Position numbers and translations under genes: made by a program. Source: a bacterium (lineage in GTDB: Bacteria; Bacillota; Sulfobacillia; UBA995). Taken from it: a stretch of DNA of 64,000 nt. The first letter of the stretch is position 1; the number at the start of each line of letters is the position of its first letter. Below, piece by piece: positions 31,424-39,843 of the stretch. The notes under the pieces were generated by a model. It saw nothing but the letters and a program-made list of their open reading frames with translations. It was not told the DNA's origin and made no database searches. The stretch covers positions 33,214-97,213 of the forward strand of contig JAVHLP010000002.1 of the NCBI GenBank assembly GCA_031082145.1, given 5' to 3'.

Positions 31424-32475
31424 AAGAAGCGCGCTTCTACGAGAGACTGCCCCGAGGGCTGGTTCGGTGCCGGCTGTGCCCGCGCCAGTGCCGTATCCGG
31501 CCGGGCGAGACGGGCTGGTGCAAGGTACGGCGCAACGATGCAGGCCAGTTATGGCTGAGCAGCTACGGGCGGGTTGCGGCCGAAGGCATGGACCCGGTGG
31601 AGAAGAAACCCTTGTACCACTTCTACCCTGGATCCTGGATCTACTCACTGTCGGCTCGGGGCTGCAACCTGCGCTGCCGGTGGTGTCAGAACTGGCGGCT
31701 GTCGCAGGAAGATGGCCCTTCGGTCGCCGTGCCCCCGGCCACGCCGGTTGAGCTTGTGGCCCGGAGCCGTCGTCGTGGGGCACCCTGCGTCGGGTTGGCT
31801 TTCACCTACTCGGAGCCTCTGGTCTGGTATGAATACGTCTACGATGCGGCACGGCTCGCGAGAGAGCGTGGCTACGCCAGTGTGCTGGTCACCAACGGGT
31901 ATGTGCAGGAGGAACCCCTTCGGGACTTGCTGCCGTACGTTAACGCCATGAACGTGGATGTCAAGAGCTGGCGGGAAGCCTCTTACCGGCGTTGGTGTGG
32001 GGGACAACTGGCCCCGGTGTTGCGGACGGTGGAGATCGCTGCCGAGGCCGGGTGCCACATCGAGCTGACCTACCTTATGATCCCGGACCTCAACGACTCT
32101 GCGGGAGAGGTGGATGACATGGTCAAGTGGGTGGCCGGGCTAGACCGGGGGATACCCCTGCACCTCACCCGATACTTCCCCGCCCACAAGCTGGACACTC
32201 CACCCACCCCCATCAGTACCCTGCGCCGGGCGGCCGAGCAAGCTCGCGGGCGGTTGGACTACGTGTACCTCGGCAACACCTGGGAAGAGGGATCGGACAC
32301 CTTGTGTCCCCAGTGCGGTACGCCGGTGATATTGCGGGAAGGGCATCACGTTACCGGTTGCCGGCTGCGGGGGCACCAGTGCGCCACCTGTGACCGCGAA
32401 ATCCGGCTGGTGGGACAGGTTCTTGCCGGGGAAGGCGCCGGCATGAGGAGAGAGGGACTTGACGAACAAGCCTGA
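31420..32475 (+). CDS. amrS: AmmeMemoRadiSam system radical SAM enzyme
   Basis: Radical SAM protein with the cluster motif CNLRCRWC (Cys82, Cys86, Cys89) and an N-terminal cysteine group CRLCPRQC. A C-terminal zinc-ribbon-like part has CPQC and a later CATC. GTG 31420 overlaps the upstream stop (GTGA) and sits about 9 bases after GGGAAGGGA; ATG 31411 is the alternative, adding three residues. The reaction is unknown; partner choice is by adjacency to the Memo-AMMECR1 fusion. Confidence 0.88.
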   Translation: MKEARFYERLPRGLVRCRLCPRQCRIRPGETGWCKVRRNDAGQLWLSSYGRVAAEGMDPVEKKPLYHFYPGSWIYSLSARGCNLRCRWCQNWRLSQEDGPSVAVPPATPVELVARSRRRGAPCVGLAFTYSEPLVWYEYVYDAARLARERGYASVLVTNGYVQEEPLRDLLPYVNAMNVDVKSWREASYRRWCGGQLAPVLRTVEIAAEAGCHIELTYLMIPDLNDSAGEVDDMVKWVAGLDRGIPLHLTRYFPAHKLDTPPTPISTLRRAAEQARGRLDYVYLGNTWEEGSDTLCPQCGTPVILREGHHVTGCRLRGHQCATCDREIRLVGQVLAGEGAGMRREGLDEQA

Positions 32476-33412
32476 GCGAGTTGTGGTGGCCCTGGGAGGC
32501 AACGCTATCCTCCAGGCCGATCAGCGTGGAACAGCCGCCGACCAGCGGGCCAACGTTGCGGTCACCGCGGGTCAGATCGCCGACCTTATCGCCAACGGCT
32601 GGGAAGTGGTGGTGACCCACGGCAACGGCCCCCAGGTCGGCAACATCCTGATTCAGAATGAAGAGGCTGCCGGTGTGGTACCGGCCATGCCCCTGGACGT
32701 GTGTGGGGCCCAGAGCCAGGGGCAATTGGGGTATTTCCTCCAACAGGCGCTCGCCAACCTGTTGCGGGAGCGGAACGTGGAGCGGCCGGTGGTGACACTG
32801 GTGAGCCAAGTGGTGGTGAGTCGAGACGATCCGGCTTTCGATAGCCCGACCAAGCCGATCGGTCCCTTCTGCACCCGCGAGCGGGCTGAACGACTGATGC
32901 GAGAACGCGGGTACGTGATGCGTGAAGCCGGCCATCGGGGGTGGCGCCGGGTTGTCCCGTCGCCCGAGCCAGAGACCATAGTGGAGCGGGACACAATCAA
33001 GCAGCTGATCCGGGTGGGTACGGTGGTTATCGCCGTGGGAGGTGGAGGGATACCTGTCTTCCGGCGTGGGGATGGCCGGCTCGAGGGGGTGGAGGCGGTT
33101 ATCGACAAGGACCTCGCCGGCCAGCGACTGGCACTGGACGTGGGCGCCACCCACTTCCTGATCCTGACCGATGTCGACCGGGTCTTCCTGGACTACGGAG
33201 GTCCCCGGCAGAGAGGGCTGGACTCCGTGACCGTAGCCACCGCTCGCCGGCATCTGGCACAGGGGCAATTCGCCCCCGGCAGCATGGGGCCCAAGATGGA
33301 GGCGGCCGTCCGCTTCGTGGAGAACGGAGGGAAGCTCTGTGCCATAACCTCCCTGGACCGGGCTGCCGCCGCCCTGCGCGGTGAAGCCGGGACCAGCGTA
33401 GTCCCTTGCTGA
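32459..33412 (+). CDS. arcC: Carbamate kinase
   Basis: Makes ATP from carbamoyl phosphate and ADP, the energy-yielding last step of citrulline or allantoin-type fermentation. It has VVVALGGNAI, THGNGPQVG and the long insert typical of carbamate kinases; 317 residues. TTG 32459 follows AGGAGAGAGG and overlaps the previous gene by 17 bases. The gene for ornithine carbamoyltransferase is next, which supports catabolic use. Confidence 0.96.
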   Translation: MTNKPERVVVALGGNAILQADQRGTAADQRANVAVTAGQIADLIANGWEVVVTHGNGPQVGNILIQNEEAAGVVPAMPLDVCGAQSQGQLGYFLQQALANLLRERNVERPVVTLVSQVVVSRDDPAFDSPTKPIGPFCTRERAERLMRERGYVMREAGHRGWRRVVPSPEPETIVERDTIKQLIRVGTVVIAVGGGGIPVFRRGDGRLEGVEAVIDKDLAGQRLALDVGATHFLILTDVDRVFLDYGGPRQRGLDSVTVATARRHLAQGQFAPGSMGPKMEAAVRFVENGGKLCAITSLDRAAAALRGEAGTSVVPC

Positions 33413-33439
33413 ACGAGGAACAAGAGAGGAGGCCCCAAT

Positions 33440-34375
33440 ATGTCCGTGGATATGAAAGGCAAGGATCTTGTCTCGGTGCACGACCTGGCGACCGAGGAGG
33501 TCTGGCAGATCCTCAAGACGGCGGAGATGATGAAGCTCCGCCAGAAGTCCGGTATCCAGGAACGGCCCCTGGCCGGCAAGACCCTGGCTATGATCTTCCA
33601 CAAGCCCTCCACCCGGACTCGCGTGTCCTTCGAGGTCGGCATCTGGCAGCTGGGAGGGTACGCTTTGTACCTTGGCGCATCTGACCTGCAACTGCGCCGG
33701 GGGGAAACGCTGGCCGATACCGCGAGGACGCTCTCTCGTTACGTTGACGGGATCATGATCCGCACTTTCGCCCATGCGGACGTCGTTGAACTGGCCCGTT
33801 ACGCCGGCGTGCCGGTCATCAACGGGCTGACCGATCTGCTTCACCCCTGCCAGGCCCTGACCGACATCTTCACCCTCTACGAGAAGCGTGGCCGCTTGGC
33901 CGGTCTCAGGTTGGCCTACGTCGGCGACGGCAACAACGTGGCCCACTCCCTCATGTACGCGGGGGCCAAAGTTGGCATGCACGTGGTGGTGGCGACGCCC
34001 GAGGGCCACGAGCCCGACCCGCAGGTGCTGGCCGGGGCCAAACGTGACGCCGCGGCCACGGGAGGGAGCGTTGAGGTCGTGACCCGCCCGGGCGAGGCCG
34101 TTCGGGGCGCCGACGCCGTGTACACCGACGTCTGGGCAAGCATGGGACAGGAAGGCGAGGAAGACCGGCGGCGGCAGGTGTTCCGGCCCTATCAGGTCAA
34201 CCGGGAGCTGCTCGATGCCTCCGGGCGGCCGGGAGTCCTGTTCCTGCACTGCCTCCCCGCCCATCGCGGTGACGAGGTCACCGACGAGGTAGTGGATGGC
34301 CCCCACTCAGTGGTGTTCGATCAGGCGGAGAACCGCCTGCATGTCCAAAAAGCCGTCATGGCCCTGGTGATGTGA
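33440..34375 (+). CDS. argF: Ornithine carbamoyltransferase
   Basis: Interconverts ornithine plus carbamoyl phosphate and citrulline. Motifs are KPSTRTRVSFEVG (carbamoyl phosphate), HPCQAL and HCLPAHRGDEV (ornithine and catalytic cysteine). It has 311 residues from ATG 33440 with GAGAGGAGG upstream. Beside carbamate kinase and the ornithine-degradation operon, the catabolic direction (citrulline to ornithine) is likely; no other arginine-biosynthesis gene is in the window. Confidence 0.96.
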   Translation: MSVDMKGKDLVSVHDLATEEVWQILKTAEMMKLRQKSGIQERPLAGKTLAMIFHKPSTRTRVSFEVGIWQLGGYALYLGASDLQLRRGETLADTARTLSRYVDGIMIRTFAHADVVELARYAGVPVINGLTDLLHPCQALTDIFTLYEKRGRLAGLRLAYVGDGNNVAHSLMYAGAKVGMHVVVATPEGHEPDPQVLAGAKRDAAATGGSVEVVTRPGEAVRGADAVYTDVWASMGQEGEEDRRRQVFRPYQVNRELLDASGRPGVLFLHCLPAHRGDEVTDEVVDGPHSVVFDQAENRLHVQKAVMALVM

Positions 34376-34403
34376 AAGAACTGACCTGAGAGGAGGGAAC
34401 GGT

Positions 34404-35723
34404 GTGGCCAAGCGGGTGATCATTATGGGAGCCGCCGGAAGGGACTTCCACAACTTCAACGTGGTCTACCGGGAGAACTCCGGCCACCGGGTAGTGGCCT
34501 TCACCGCCACCCAGATCCCGGACATAGAGGGGCGAATCTACCCGTCCCAGCTGGCGGGACCGGACTATCCGAGCGGCATCCCCATCGAGGCGGAGGCCCG
34601 GCTGGAGGAGTTGATCCGCCGCGAGGTGGTCGACCAGGTTGTGTTCGCGTACAGCGATGTGGCCCATGAGTACGTCCTGCACAAGGCCTCCCGGGTGCTG
34701 GCCGCGGGAGCCGATTTCGTCTTGTTGGGTCCCCGATCAACCATGCTCAATGCCTCCAAACCGGTGATCGCCGTCTGTGCCGCCCGCACCGGTGCGGGCA
34801 AGAGCCAGACCACTCGCCACGTTGCGGAGATACTGAAGACTCTCGGCAAGCGGGTGGTTGTGGTCCGCCACCCCATGCCTTACGGCGACCTGGCCGAGCA
34901 GTCGGTACAGCGCTTTGCCACTTACGGCGATCTCGATAAACACGGTTGCACCATCGAGGAGCGGGAGGAGTACGAGCCGCACATTGACCGGGGAAGCGTC
35001 GTCTATGCCGGCGTCGACTACGGCGCCATTCTGGCCCAGGCCGAAAAGGAGGCGGACGTCATCCTCTGGGACGGCGGCAACAACGATCTCCCCTTCTACC
35101 GGCCTGATCTGCATCTGGTGGTTGTGGATCCCCACCGACCGGGACACGAGCTCAGGTACCACCCCGGTGAGGCCAACGTGAGGATGGCTGACGTCGTGAT
35201 CATCAACAAGGTGGACAGCGCCCCGGCCGAGGGACTGGAGCAGGTGCGCCGGAACGTCGCTGGAGCCAACCCCCGGGCCCGCGTGATCGAAGCGGCTTCT
35301 CCGATCACCCTCTCGGGAACTGAAACGGTACAGGGAAAGCGGGTGTTGGTGGTGGAAGACGGGCCCACCCTGACCCACGGGGAGATGCCCTACGGAGCAG
35401 GCGTGATCCTGGCTCGCCGCCAGGGCGCGTCGGAACTGGTGGACCCGCGCCCCTACGCTGCGGGGTCGATCGGGGAGGTCTACAACCGCTATCCCCACAT
35501 CGGTCCTCTGCTGCCGGCCATGGGCTATGGGCGCCGGCAGGTGGAGGAGCTCGAACAGACCATCAACGCCGTTCCGGCAGACCTGGTGCTGATCGCCACC
35601 CCGATCGACCTGAGGCGTCTGGTAGCCATAAACAAGCCGGCGGCGCGAGTAGGATATGAACTAGAAGAGGTGGGTGAACCCGCTCTGGGCCCGATCCTGA
35701 GAGGATTGCTGGAACGGGCCTGA
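34404..35723 (+). CDS. P-loop protein related to cyclic 2,3-diphosphoglycerate synthetase
   Basis: 439-residue soluble protein. The N-terminal 125 residues look like a Rossmann-type domain (VIIMGAAGRDFHNFN); after it comes a P-loop CAARTGAGKSQTTRH, then VILWDGGNNDLPF (Walker B-like) and VIINKVD (a GTPase NKxD-like motif). This matches the family annotated from archaeal cyclic 2,3-diphosphoglycerate synthetase. Bacterial members often lie next to carbamate kinase or carbamoyltransferases, as here, so their substrate may differ. Function unknown. The start is GTG 34404 after GAGAGGAGGG. Confidence 0.82.
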   Translation: MAKRVIIMGAAGRDFHNFNVVYRENSGHRVVAFTATQIPDIEGRIYPSQLAGPDYPSGIPIEAEARLEELIRREVVDQVVFAYSDVAHEYVLHKASRVLAAGADFVLLGPRSTMLNASKPVIAVCAARTGAGKSQTTRHVAEILKTLGKRVVVVRHPMPYGDLAEQSVQRFATYGDLDKHGCTIEEREEYEPHIDRGSVVYAGVDYGAILAQAEKEADVILWDGGNNDLPFYRPDLHLVVVDPHRPGHELRYHPGEANVRMADVVIINKVDSAPAEGLEQVRRNVAGANPRARVIEAASPITLSGTETVQGKRVLVVEDGPTLTHGEMPYGAGVILARRQGASELVDPRPYAAGSIGEVYNRYPHIGPLLPAMGYGRRQVEELEQTINAVPADLVLIATPIDLRRLVAINKPAARVGYELEEVGEPALGPILRGLLERA

Positions 35724-35756
35724 GCGGCAGGGGATTCGGGGGGCGGCCCGAAGGGA

Positions 35757-36035
35757 GTGACTCTGCTGAACGTCAAGGTGTTCCTGACGGCGTTTGGCCT
35801 GGTTCTGCTGGCCGAACTGGGGGATAAGACGCAGTTGACCACCATGCTGCTCGCGGCCCAGTCGCGGTCTCCCGGAGCGGTCTTCTTGGGGGCGGCGGCC
35901 GCCCTGGTGCTGACCAGCCTACTGGGAGTGGTCCTGGGGATCGCCGTGGCCCGGGTGGTGCCCGCCACCTACATCCGGTGGGCGGCCGGCGGGGGCTTCA
36001 TCGTGATCGGGCTGCTGCTTGTGCTCAGGAGCTAG
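35757..36035 (+). CDS. Gdt1/TMEM165-family membrane protein, single repeat
   Basis: 92-residue membrane protein with the family motif E-L-G-D-K-T near residue 21 and about three hydrophobic segments. Family members usually have two such repeats and transport Mn2+ or Ca2+; this one has one, so it would need to dimerise. The start is uncertain: GTG 35757 is only one base after GAAGGGA. Confidence 0.8.
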   Translation: MTLLNVKVFLTAFGLVLLAELGDKTQLTTMLLAAQSRSPGAVFLGAAAALVLTSLLGVVLGIAVARVVPATYIRWAAGGGFIVIGLLLVLRS

Positions 36036-36078
36036 GGCGGAGGGAAGATGTTGCTTCCTGTCGAAAGGCCTCACCACC

Positions 36079-36705
36079 ATGGCCCACGGGACGCCAGCCG
36101 TTGGAAGGACCGAGGTCGACGCGGCAGGGAACTCAGACGAACATCTCATCCGCCGGGCCCAGGATGGTGACACAGCTGCCTTTGCCGAGTTAGTTCGGCG
36201 CTACCAGGATCGCATCCATAACCTGGCCTACCGCATGCTGAGCCGGAGGGAAGAAGCGGAAGACGTGGCGCAGGAGACGTTTCTGCATGTCTACCGGTCC
36301 ATGGCATCGTTTCGCGGTGAGCGGTTCTCGTCCTGGGTCTACAAGATAGCCTCCAACCTGTGCCTGGACTATCTCCGCAAGCACCGAGCGCGACTGCTCT
36401 CGCTGGATGCCCCGGCAGAGGCGGAGAGCGACCTACACCGGGAGATCCCCGATTCCGGCCACCTGCCGGAGGACCTCGTAACACAGGCGGAACTGGCCGG
36501 TGATGTTCAGCGGGCCATCGCCACCCTGCCCCCCAAGTACAGGTTGGTGGTGGTGTTGCGTCACTTCTACGACCTCTCTTACGAGGAGATCGTCCAAGTC
36601 TCCAATCTGCCCCTGGGCACCGTAAAAACCCGGCTCTTCCGGGCGCGTGACCTACTGCGCAAGCGACTCGGCACCATCGCAACCGAAGGAGGGTGGGGTG
36701 CGTGA
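36079..36705 (+). CDS. ECF-family RNA polymerase sigma factor
   Basis: Region 2 has DVAQETFLHVYRSMASFRG, region 4 has LPPKYRLVVVLRHFYDLSYEE and LGTVKTRLFRARDLLRK; SigW-like length of 208 residues. ATG 36079 is preferred; the frame is open to 36019 without homology and no strong binding site is seen for either. It is coupled by a GTGA overlap to an anti-sigma gene. The signal and target promoters are unknown. Confidence 0.93.
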   Translation: MAHGTPAVGRTEVDAAGNSDEHLIRRAQDGDTAAFAELVRRYQDRIHNLAYRMLSRREEAEDVAQETFLHVYRSMASFRGERFSSWVYKIASNLCLDYLRKHRARLLSLDAPAEAESDLHREIPDSGHLPEDLVTQAELAGDVQRAIATLPPKYRLVVVLRHFYDLSYEEIVQVSNLPLGTVKTRLFRARDLLRKRLGTIATEGGWGA

Positions 36706-36995
36706 ACTGCCGCGGCATACGCCAGTGGCTCCATAGCTACCTTGACGCCAGGGTTGACCCGAACCAGGAGCGCATGATCGAGCGACACATCAGGTCTTGT
36801 GCCCACTGCCGGCGGCGCCTGGTGGAGCTGGCGCGGGCGGTTAACCTGATGGAGGATCAGCAACTGGTCGGCCCGGGCCCTGATTTCCTGCGCAAAGTGT
36901 TCGCCGGGCTGCCGGGGCAGGTGGAGTTCCCCTCTCCTCACCGGTTGAGCCCGGCCGCGCGGGTCGTTGCCGCCTGGCGCCGTCTGTTTGGCTGA
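36702..36995 (+). CDS. Zinc-binding anti-sigma factor
   Basis: 97-residue protein with a ZAS/zf-HC2 motif: Cys3, His29, Cys33 and Cys36 (HxxxCxxC). It probably holds the ECF sigma factor encoded just upstream. No membrane-spanning segment follows, so it looks soluble, as in redox-sensing anti-sigma factors. GTG 36702 overlaps the sigma stop codon; GTG 36693 would add three residues. Confidence 0.85.
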   Translation: MNCRGIRQWLHSYLDARVDPNQERMIERHIRSCAHCRRRLVELARAVNLMEDQQLVGPGPDFLRKVFAGLPGQVEFPSPHRLSPAARVVAAWRRLFG

Positions 36996-37068
36996 TGCGG
37001 ATCGGCCCCAGACGGAGGAGACCGGGGACGACCGTGGAAGAGGGAGTACCTCGGGGAGGAGGAAAGGC

Positions 37069-38181
37069 GTGGACAAGCGCTGCCGGGCCAGGGATCTGGG
37101 CATCAAGCTCGGATTCCTCCCTCCGGGCCCCCTGAACTCGCTCACCGACGTGCCCGGGGTCCGGGTTGGGCACACGACACTGATCCAGGGTGGGGATGTC
37201 CGCACCGGCGTGACGGCCGTCGTCTTTGAGGGTTGCCAGGGGGACGTCCTGCCCGGCCGTCTCTTCGCCGGCGCGCACATCTTCAGCGGGGCGGGGGAGC
37301 TGACCGGCTTTGTCCAGATCAGGGAGTGGGGGTTCATTGAGTCCCCCATCTTCCTGACCAACACGCTGAGCCTGGGCGACGTCCGGGGCGCCGCTCAGCG
37401 TTACCTTGCGGAACGTTACCCCTCGCTCGGGTTGACGGCTGACCCCGTGATCGCCATCGTGGGTGAGTGTGACGACGGCTACCTTAACGATATGCGAGGC
37501 CGTCACGTCAAGGAGGAGCACGTTCGCCAGGCCCTGGAGGGAGCTGTCGCCGGTCCTACCGGCGAAGGGTGTGTGGGTGGCGGCACCGGCATGTACAGCT
37601 TCGACTTCAAGTCAGGGATAGGCACCGCCTCCCGCCGGCTGCCGGCCGACAGGGGAGGTTACTCCCTGGGTTGCCTGGTCATGACCAACATGGGCGAGCG
37701 GCGCCGGCTCAGCATAGCCGGGGTGCCGGTGGGCGAGGAGATAACCGACCTGCTCACTACCGACGTCGTGGAGGGCTCGGGCGTGGTGATCCTGGCCACC
37801 GATGCCCCTTTGCTGCCCCAACAGCTGGGGCAGCTGGCCCGGCGGGCCGCCGTTGGGCTGGGCAGGGTGGGGTCGTTTGGGTCTCACGGCAGCGGCGAGT
37901 TCGTGGTGGCGGTCTCAACCGCCACTGTCGTGCCGCGGGTAGCCGCCCAGCTCACGTTCAGCCTGGAGGCTCTGGTGCCCTCCCGCTCGAGGCTCAATCC
38001 CCTGTACGAGGGGGCGATTGAGGCTTGTGAGGAGGCGGTGGTGAACTCCCTCTTGATGGCCCAGACCATGGAAGGCAGGGACGGACATGTCGCCCACGCC
38101 ATACCGCTTGACCGCCTGCGGGAGATCATGCGGCGGCACGGCCGGCTGGACGAGACTGACAGGGGAGGTGGGCGTGCTTGA
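37069..38181 (+). CDS. P1-family peptidase (DmpA/aminopeptidase-like)
   Basis: N-terminal-nucleophile hydrolase of the L-aminopeptidase D-esterase family, made as a precursor that cuts itself before a serine. It begins with LNSLTDVPGVRVGHTTL, has GCVGGGTGM, and GSFGSHGSGEFVVA in the expected nucleophile region. It has 370 residues from GTG 37069, after GGGGAGGAGGAAAGG; upstream frame to 36967 overlaps the anti-sigma gene. Substrate unknown. Confidence 0.9.
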   Translation: MDKRCRARDLGIKLGFLPPGPLNSLTDVPGVRVGHTTLIQGGDVRTGVTAVVFEGCQGDVLPGRLFAGAHIFSGAGELTGFVQIREWGFIESPIFLTNTLSLGDVRGAAQRYLAERYPSLGLTADPVIAIVGECDDGYLNDMRGRHVKEEHVRQALEGAVAGPTGEGCVGGGTGMYSFDFKSGIGTASRRLPADRGGYSLGCLVMTNMGERRRLSIAGVPVGEEITDLLTTDVVEGSGVVILATDAPLLPQQLGQLARRAAVGLGRVGSFGSHGSGEFVVAVSTATVVPRVAAQLTFSLEALVPSRSRLNPLYEGAIEACEEAVVNSLLMAQTMEGRDGHVAHAIPLDRLREIMRRHGRLDETDRGGGRA

Positions 38182-38717
38182 GGGAGGCCAACGGAAGGGG
38201 ACTGGTGCTGGTCTACACCGGTGACGGCAAGGGGAAGACCACGGCTGCTTTTGGCCTGGCCCTTCGCGCCGTAGGTCACGGCAGCCGGGTTTTCGTGATC
38301 CAGTTTATGAAGGGCGACCCCGACTACGGTGAACTACAGGCCGTGCGCCGGTTCCTGGCGGATCGGGTGGAAGTGGTACAGAGTGGGCTGCCAAGCTTCG
38401 TAGACAGGCGGGCACCGTCGGCCGAGGATCTACGTTTGGCCCGGGAAGGATTGGATCTCGCCCGCCGGGTCCTGAGCCAAGGCGATCACGACCTCGTAAT
38501 CCTGGACGAGATCAACGTGGCCGTAGACTACGGCCTCATCTCGCTGGAGGAGGTGCTCCGCCTCCTTGCCCAACGCCCACCGGGGATCGACGTTGTCCTC
38601 ACCGGGCGCGATGCCCCCGCCACCCTGTTGGACGCGGCAGACCTGGTGAGCGAGGTGGTGGACGTCAAGCATCACTTCCGGCGGGGGGTGGCCGCCCGGA
38701 AAGGCGTGGAGTTCTGA
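38178..38717 (+). CDS. cobO: Cob(I)alamin adenosyltransferase, CobO/BtuR type
   Basis: Makes adenosylcobalamin from reduced cobalamin and ATP. It has the P-loop YTGDGKGKTTAAFG, IQFMKG and VILDEINVAVDYGL. It has 179 residues, with a TTG start at 38178 overlapping the peptidase stop. In this window the obvious user of its product is the OraSE aminomutase; that link is inference. Confidence 0.94.
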   Translation: MREANGRGLVLVYTGDGKGKTTAAFGLALRAVGHGSRVFVIQFMKGDPDYGELQAVRRFLADRVEVVQSGLPSFVDRRAPSAEDLRLAREGLDLARRVLSQGDHDLVILDEINVAVDYGLISLEEVLRLLAQRPPGIDVVLTGRDAPATLLDAADLVSEVVDVKHHFRRGVAARKGVEF

Positions 38718-38770
38718 TTGCCGGAATAAACCCTCTCCCCGGCCGCCACTAATAGACCGGGGGGGGCGTT

Positions 38771-39625
38771 ATGGGACTGGGCAGCTTCTTCTGGCTCATC
38801 TTCATCGCCGCGACCTTTCTGTACCCCGCCTACCGGCAGCAACAGCTGGTCCGGCGTCGCTATTCGACCCTGGCCCGGCTCGGCAAGCGCCGCGGCAGCC
38901 AGGTAATCACCCTGATCCACCGGCAGGAGTCCTTCAACCTCCTGGGCATCCCGATCACCCGCTTCATCAACATCGAAGACTCGGAACAGATCTTGCGGGC
39001 CATCCGCCTGACTCCCGGCGACGTTCCTATCGATGTGGTTCTGCACACTCCAGGTGGCCTGGTCCTCGCGTCGGAGCAGATCGCGCGGGCCATCCGCAAG
39101 CACCCCGCGCGGGTGACGGTGTTCGTCCCCCATTACGCGATGTCCGGGGGCACCCTGCTCGCCCTGGCGGCGGACGAACTGGTCGTGGACGAGAACGCCG
39201 TACTGGGACCGATCGACCCCCAGATAGGAACCTACCCGGCCGCCTCCATTCTCGCCGTCACCCAGCAGAAGGATCGCAACCGAGTGTCCGACGAGACTCT
39301 GATCCTGGCCGACATTGCCCGTAAGGCGATGTCCCAGATCAAGGACACGGTATACGAGATCCTGGTCGACCGCTTGGGAGATGATCGCGCCCGCGAGGTA
39401 GCCGGAGTGCTCACGGCCGGCCACTGGACGCACGACTATCCTGTTACCCGGGTCTTCCTGGAGCAGTTGGGTATCCCGGTCCGCTTGGGCCTCCCCCGGG
39501 AGGTATACGAGCTGATGGAGCTGTACCCGCAACCTCCCCAGCGCCGTCCATCGGTCCAGTACGTGCCCCTGCCGCGAGGTCAGGATACGGGTTTGACGCA
39601 TTTGTTGGGTCGGGAGTGGGAATAG
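38771..39625 (+). CDS. Membrane-anchored Clp-fold serine protease (SDH family)
   Basis: 284 residues with one N-terminal membrane segment (LGSFFWLIFIAATFLYPAY) and then a ClpP/crotonase-like domain. The likely nucleophile serine is in HYAMSGGTLLALAAD, and HTPGG is the oxyanion-type loop. Family known from annotation as SDH-family Clp-fold proteinase (formerly DUF114). Role unknown; possibly membrane protein turnover. ATG 38771 after a run of seven G. Confidence 0.85.
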   Translation: MGLGSFFWLIFIAATFLYPAYRQQQLVRRRYSTLARLGKRRGSQVITLIHRQESFNLLGIPITRFINIEDSEQILRAIRLTPGDVPIDVVLHTPGGLVLASEQIARAIRKHPARVTVFVPHYAMSGGTLLALAADELVVDENAVLGPIDPQIGTYPAASILAVTQQKDRNRVSDETLILADIARKAMSQIKDTVYEILVDRLGDDRAREVAGVLTAGHWTHDYPVTRVFLEQLGIPVRLGLPREVYELMELYPQPPQRRPSVQYVPLPRGQDTGLTHLLGREWE

Positions 39626-39633
39626 TGGTTCCC

Positions 39634-39649
39634 GGGGAAACATTTCCCC
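39634..39649 (+). terminator. Possible weak terminator hairpin
   Basis: GGGGAAA and TTTCCCC face each other across two bases, 9 bases after the protease stop, followed by CGTTTCTG. The tight loop and short T-run make it a weak candidate. Confidence 0.35.
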
Positions 39650-39720
39650 CGTTTCTGCGTCAGGATCAGCGGAAGAAGGCGGACATCAAGGAGGGCCACC
39701 AGTCCGGTGGGGGTGACGAC

Positions 39721-39819
39721 ATGAGTTCGCAGAGCATTCGTCATATGACTTCGGAACAACTGTTGCTGCTAAAGACCATCCTTCTCGTCATGGCGTGCTC
39801 CCGGCGCAGTACTAACTGA
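39721..39819 (+). CDS. Hypothetical 32-residue peptide
   Basis: ATG 39721 to TGA 39819, with GGTGGGGGTGA just upstream as a possible binding site. The peptide has a hydrophobic stretch at residues 14-25 (LLLLKTILLVMA) and a basic end. It stands between two genes and is followed 24 bases later by a strong hairpin, as a small expressed gene would be. No family recognised; could be chance. Confidence 0.35.
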   Translation: MSSQSIRHMTSEQLLLLKTILLVMACSRRSTN

Positions 39820-39843
39820 CCCCCCACCGCCACCTTGACCGCC

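Noticed and set aside
32351-34306. 651-codon open frame on the minus strand
   Set aside because: It is the shadow of arcC and argF, which have clear motifs on the + strand; the translated minus protein is rich in His/Gly/Leu/Pro and matches nothing.
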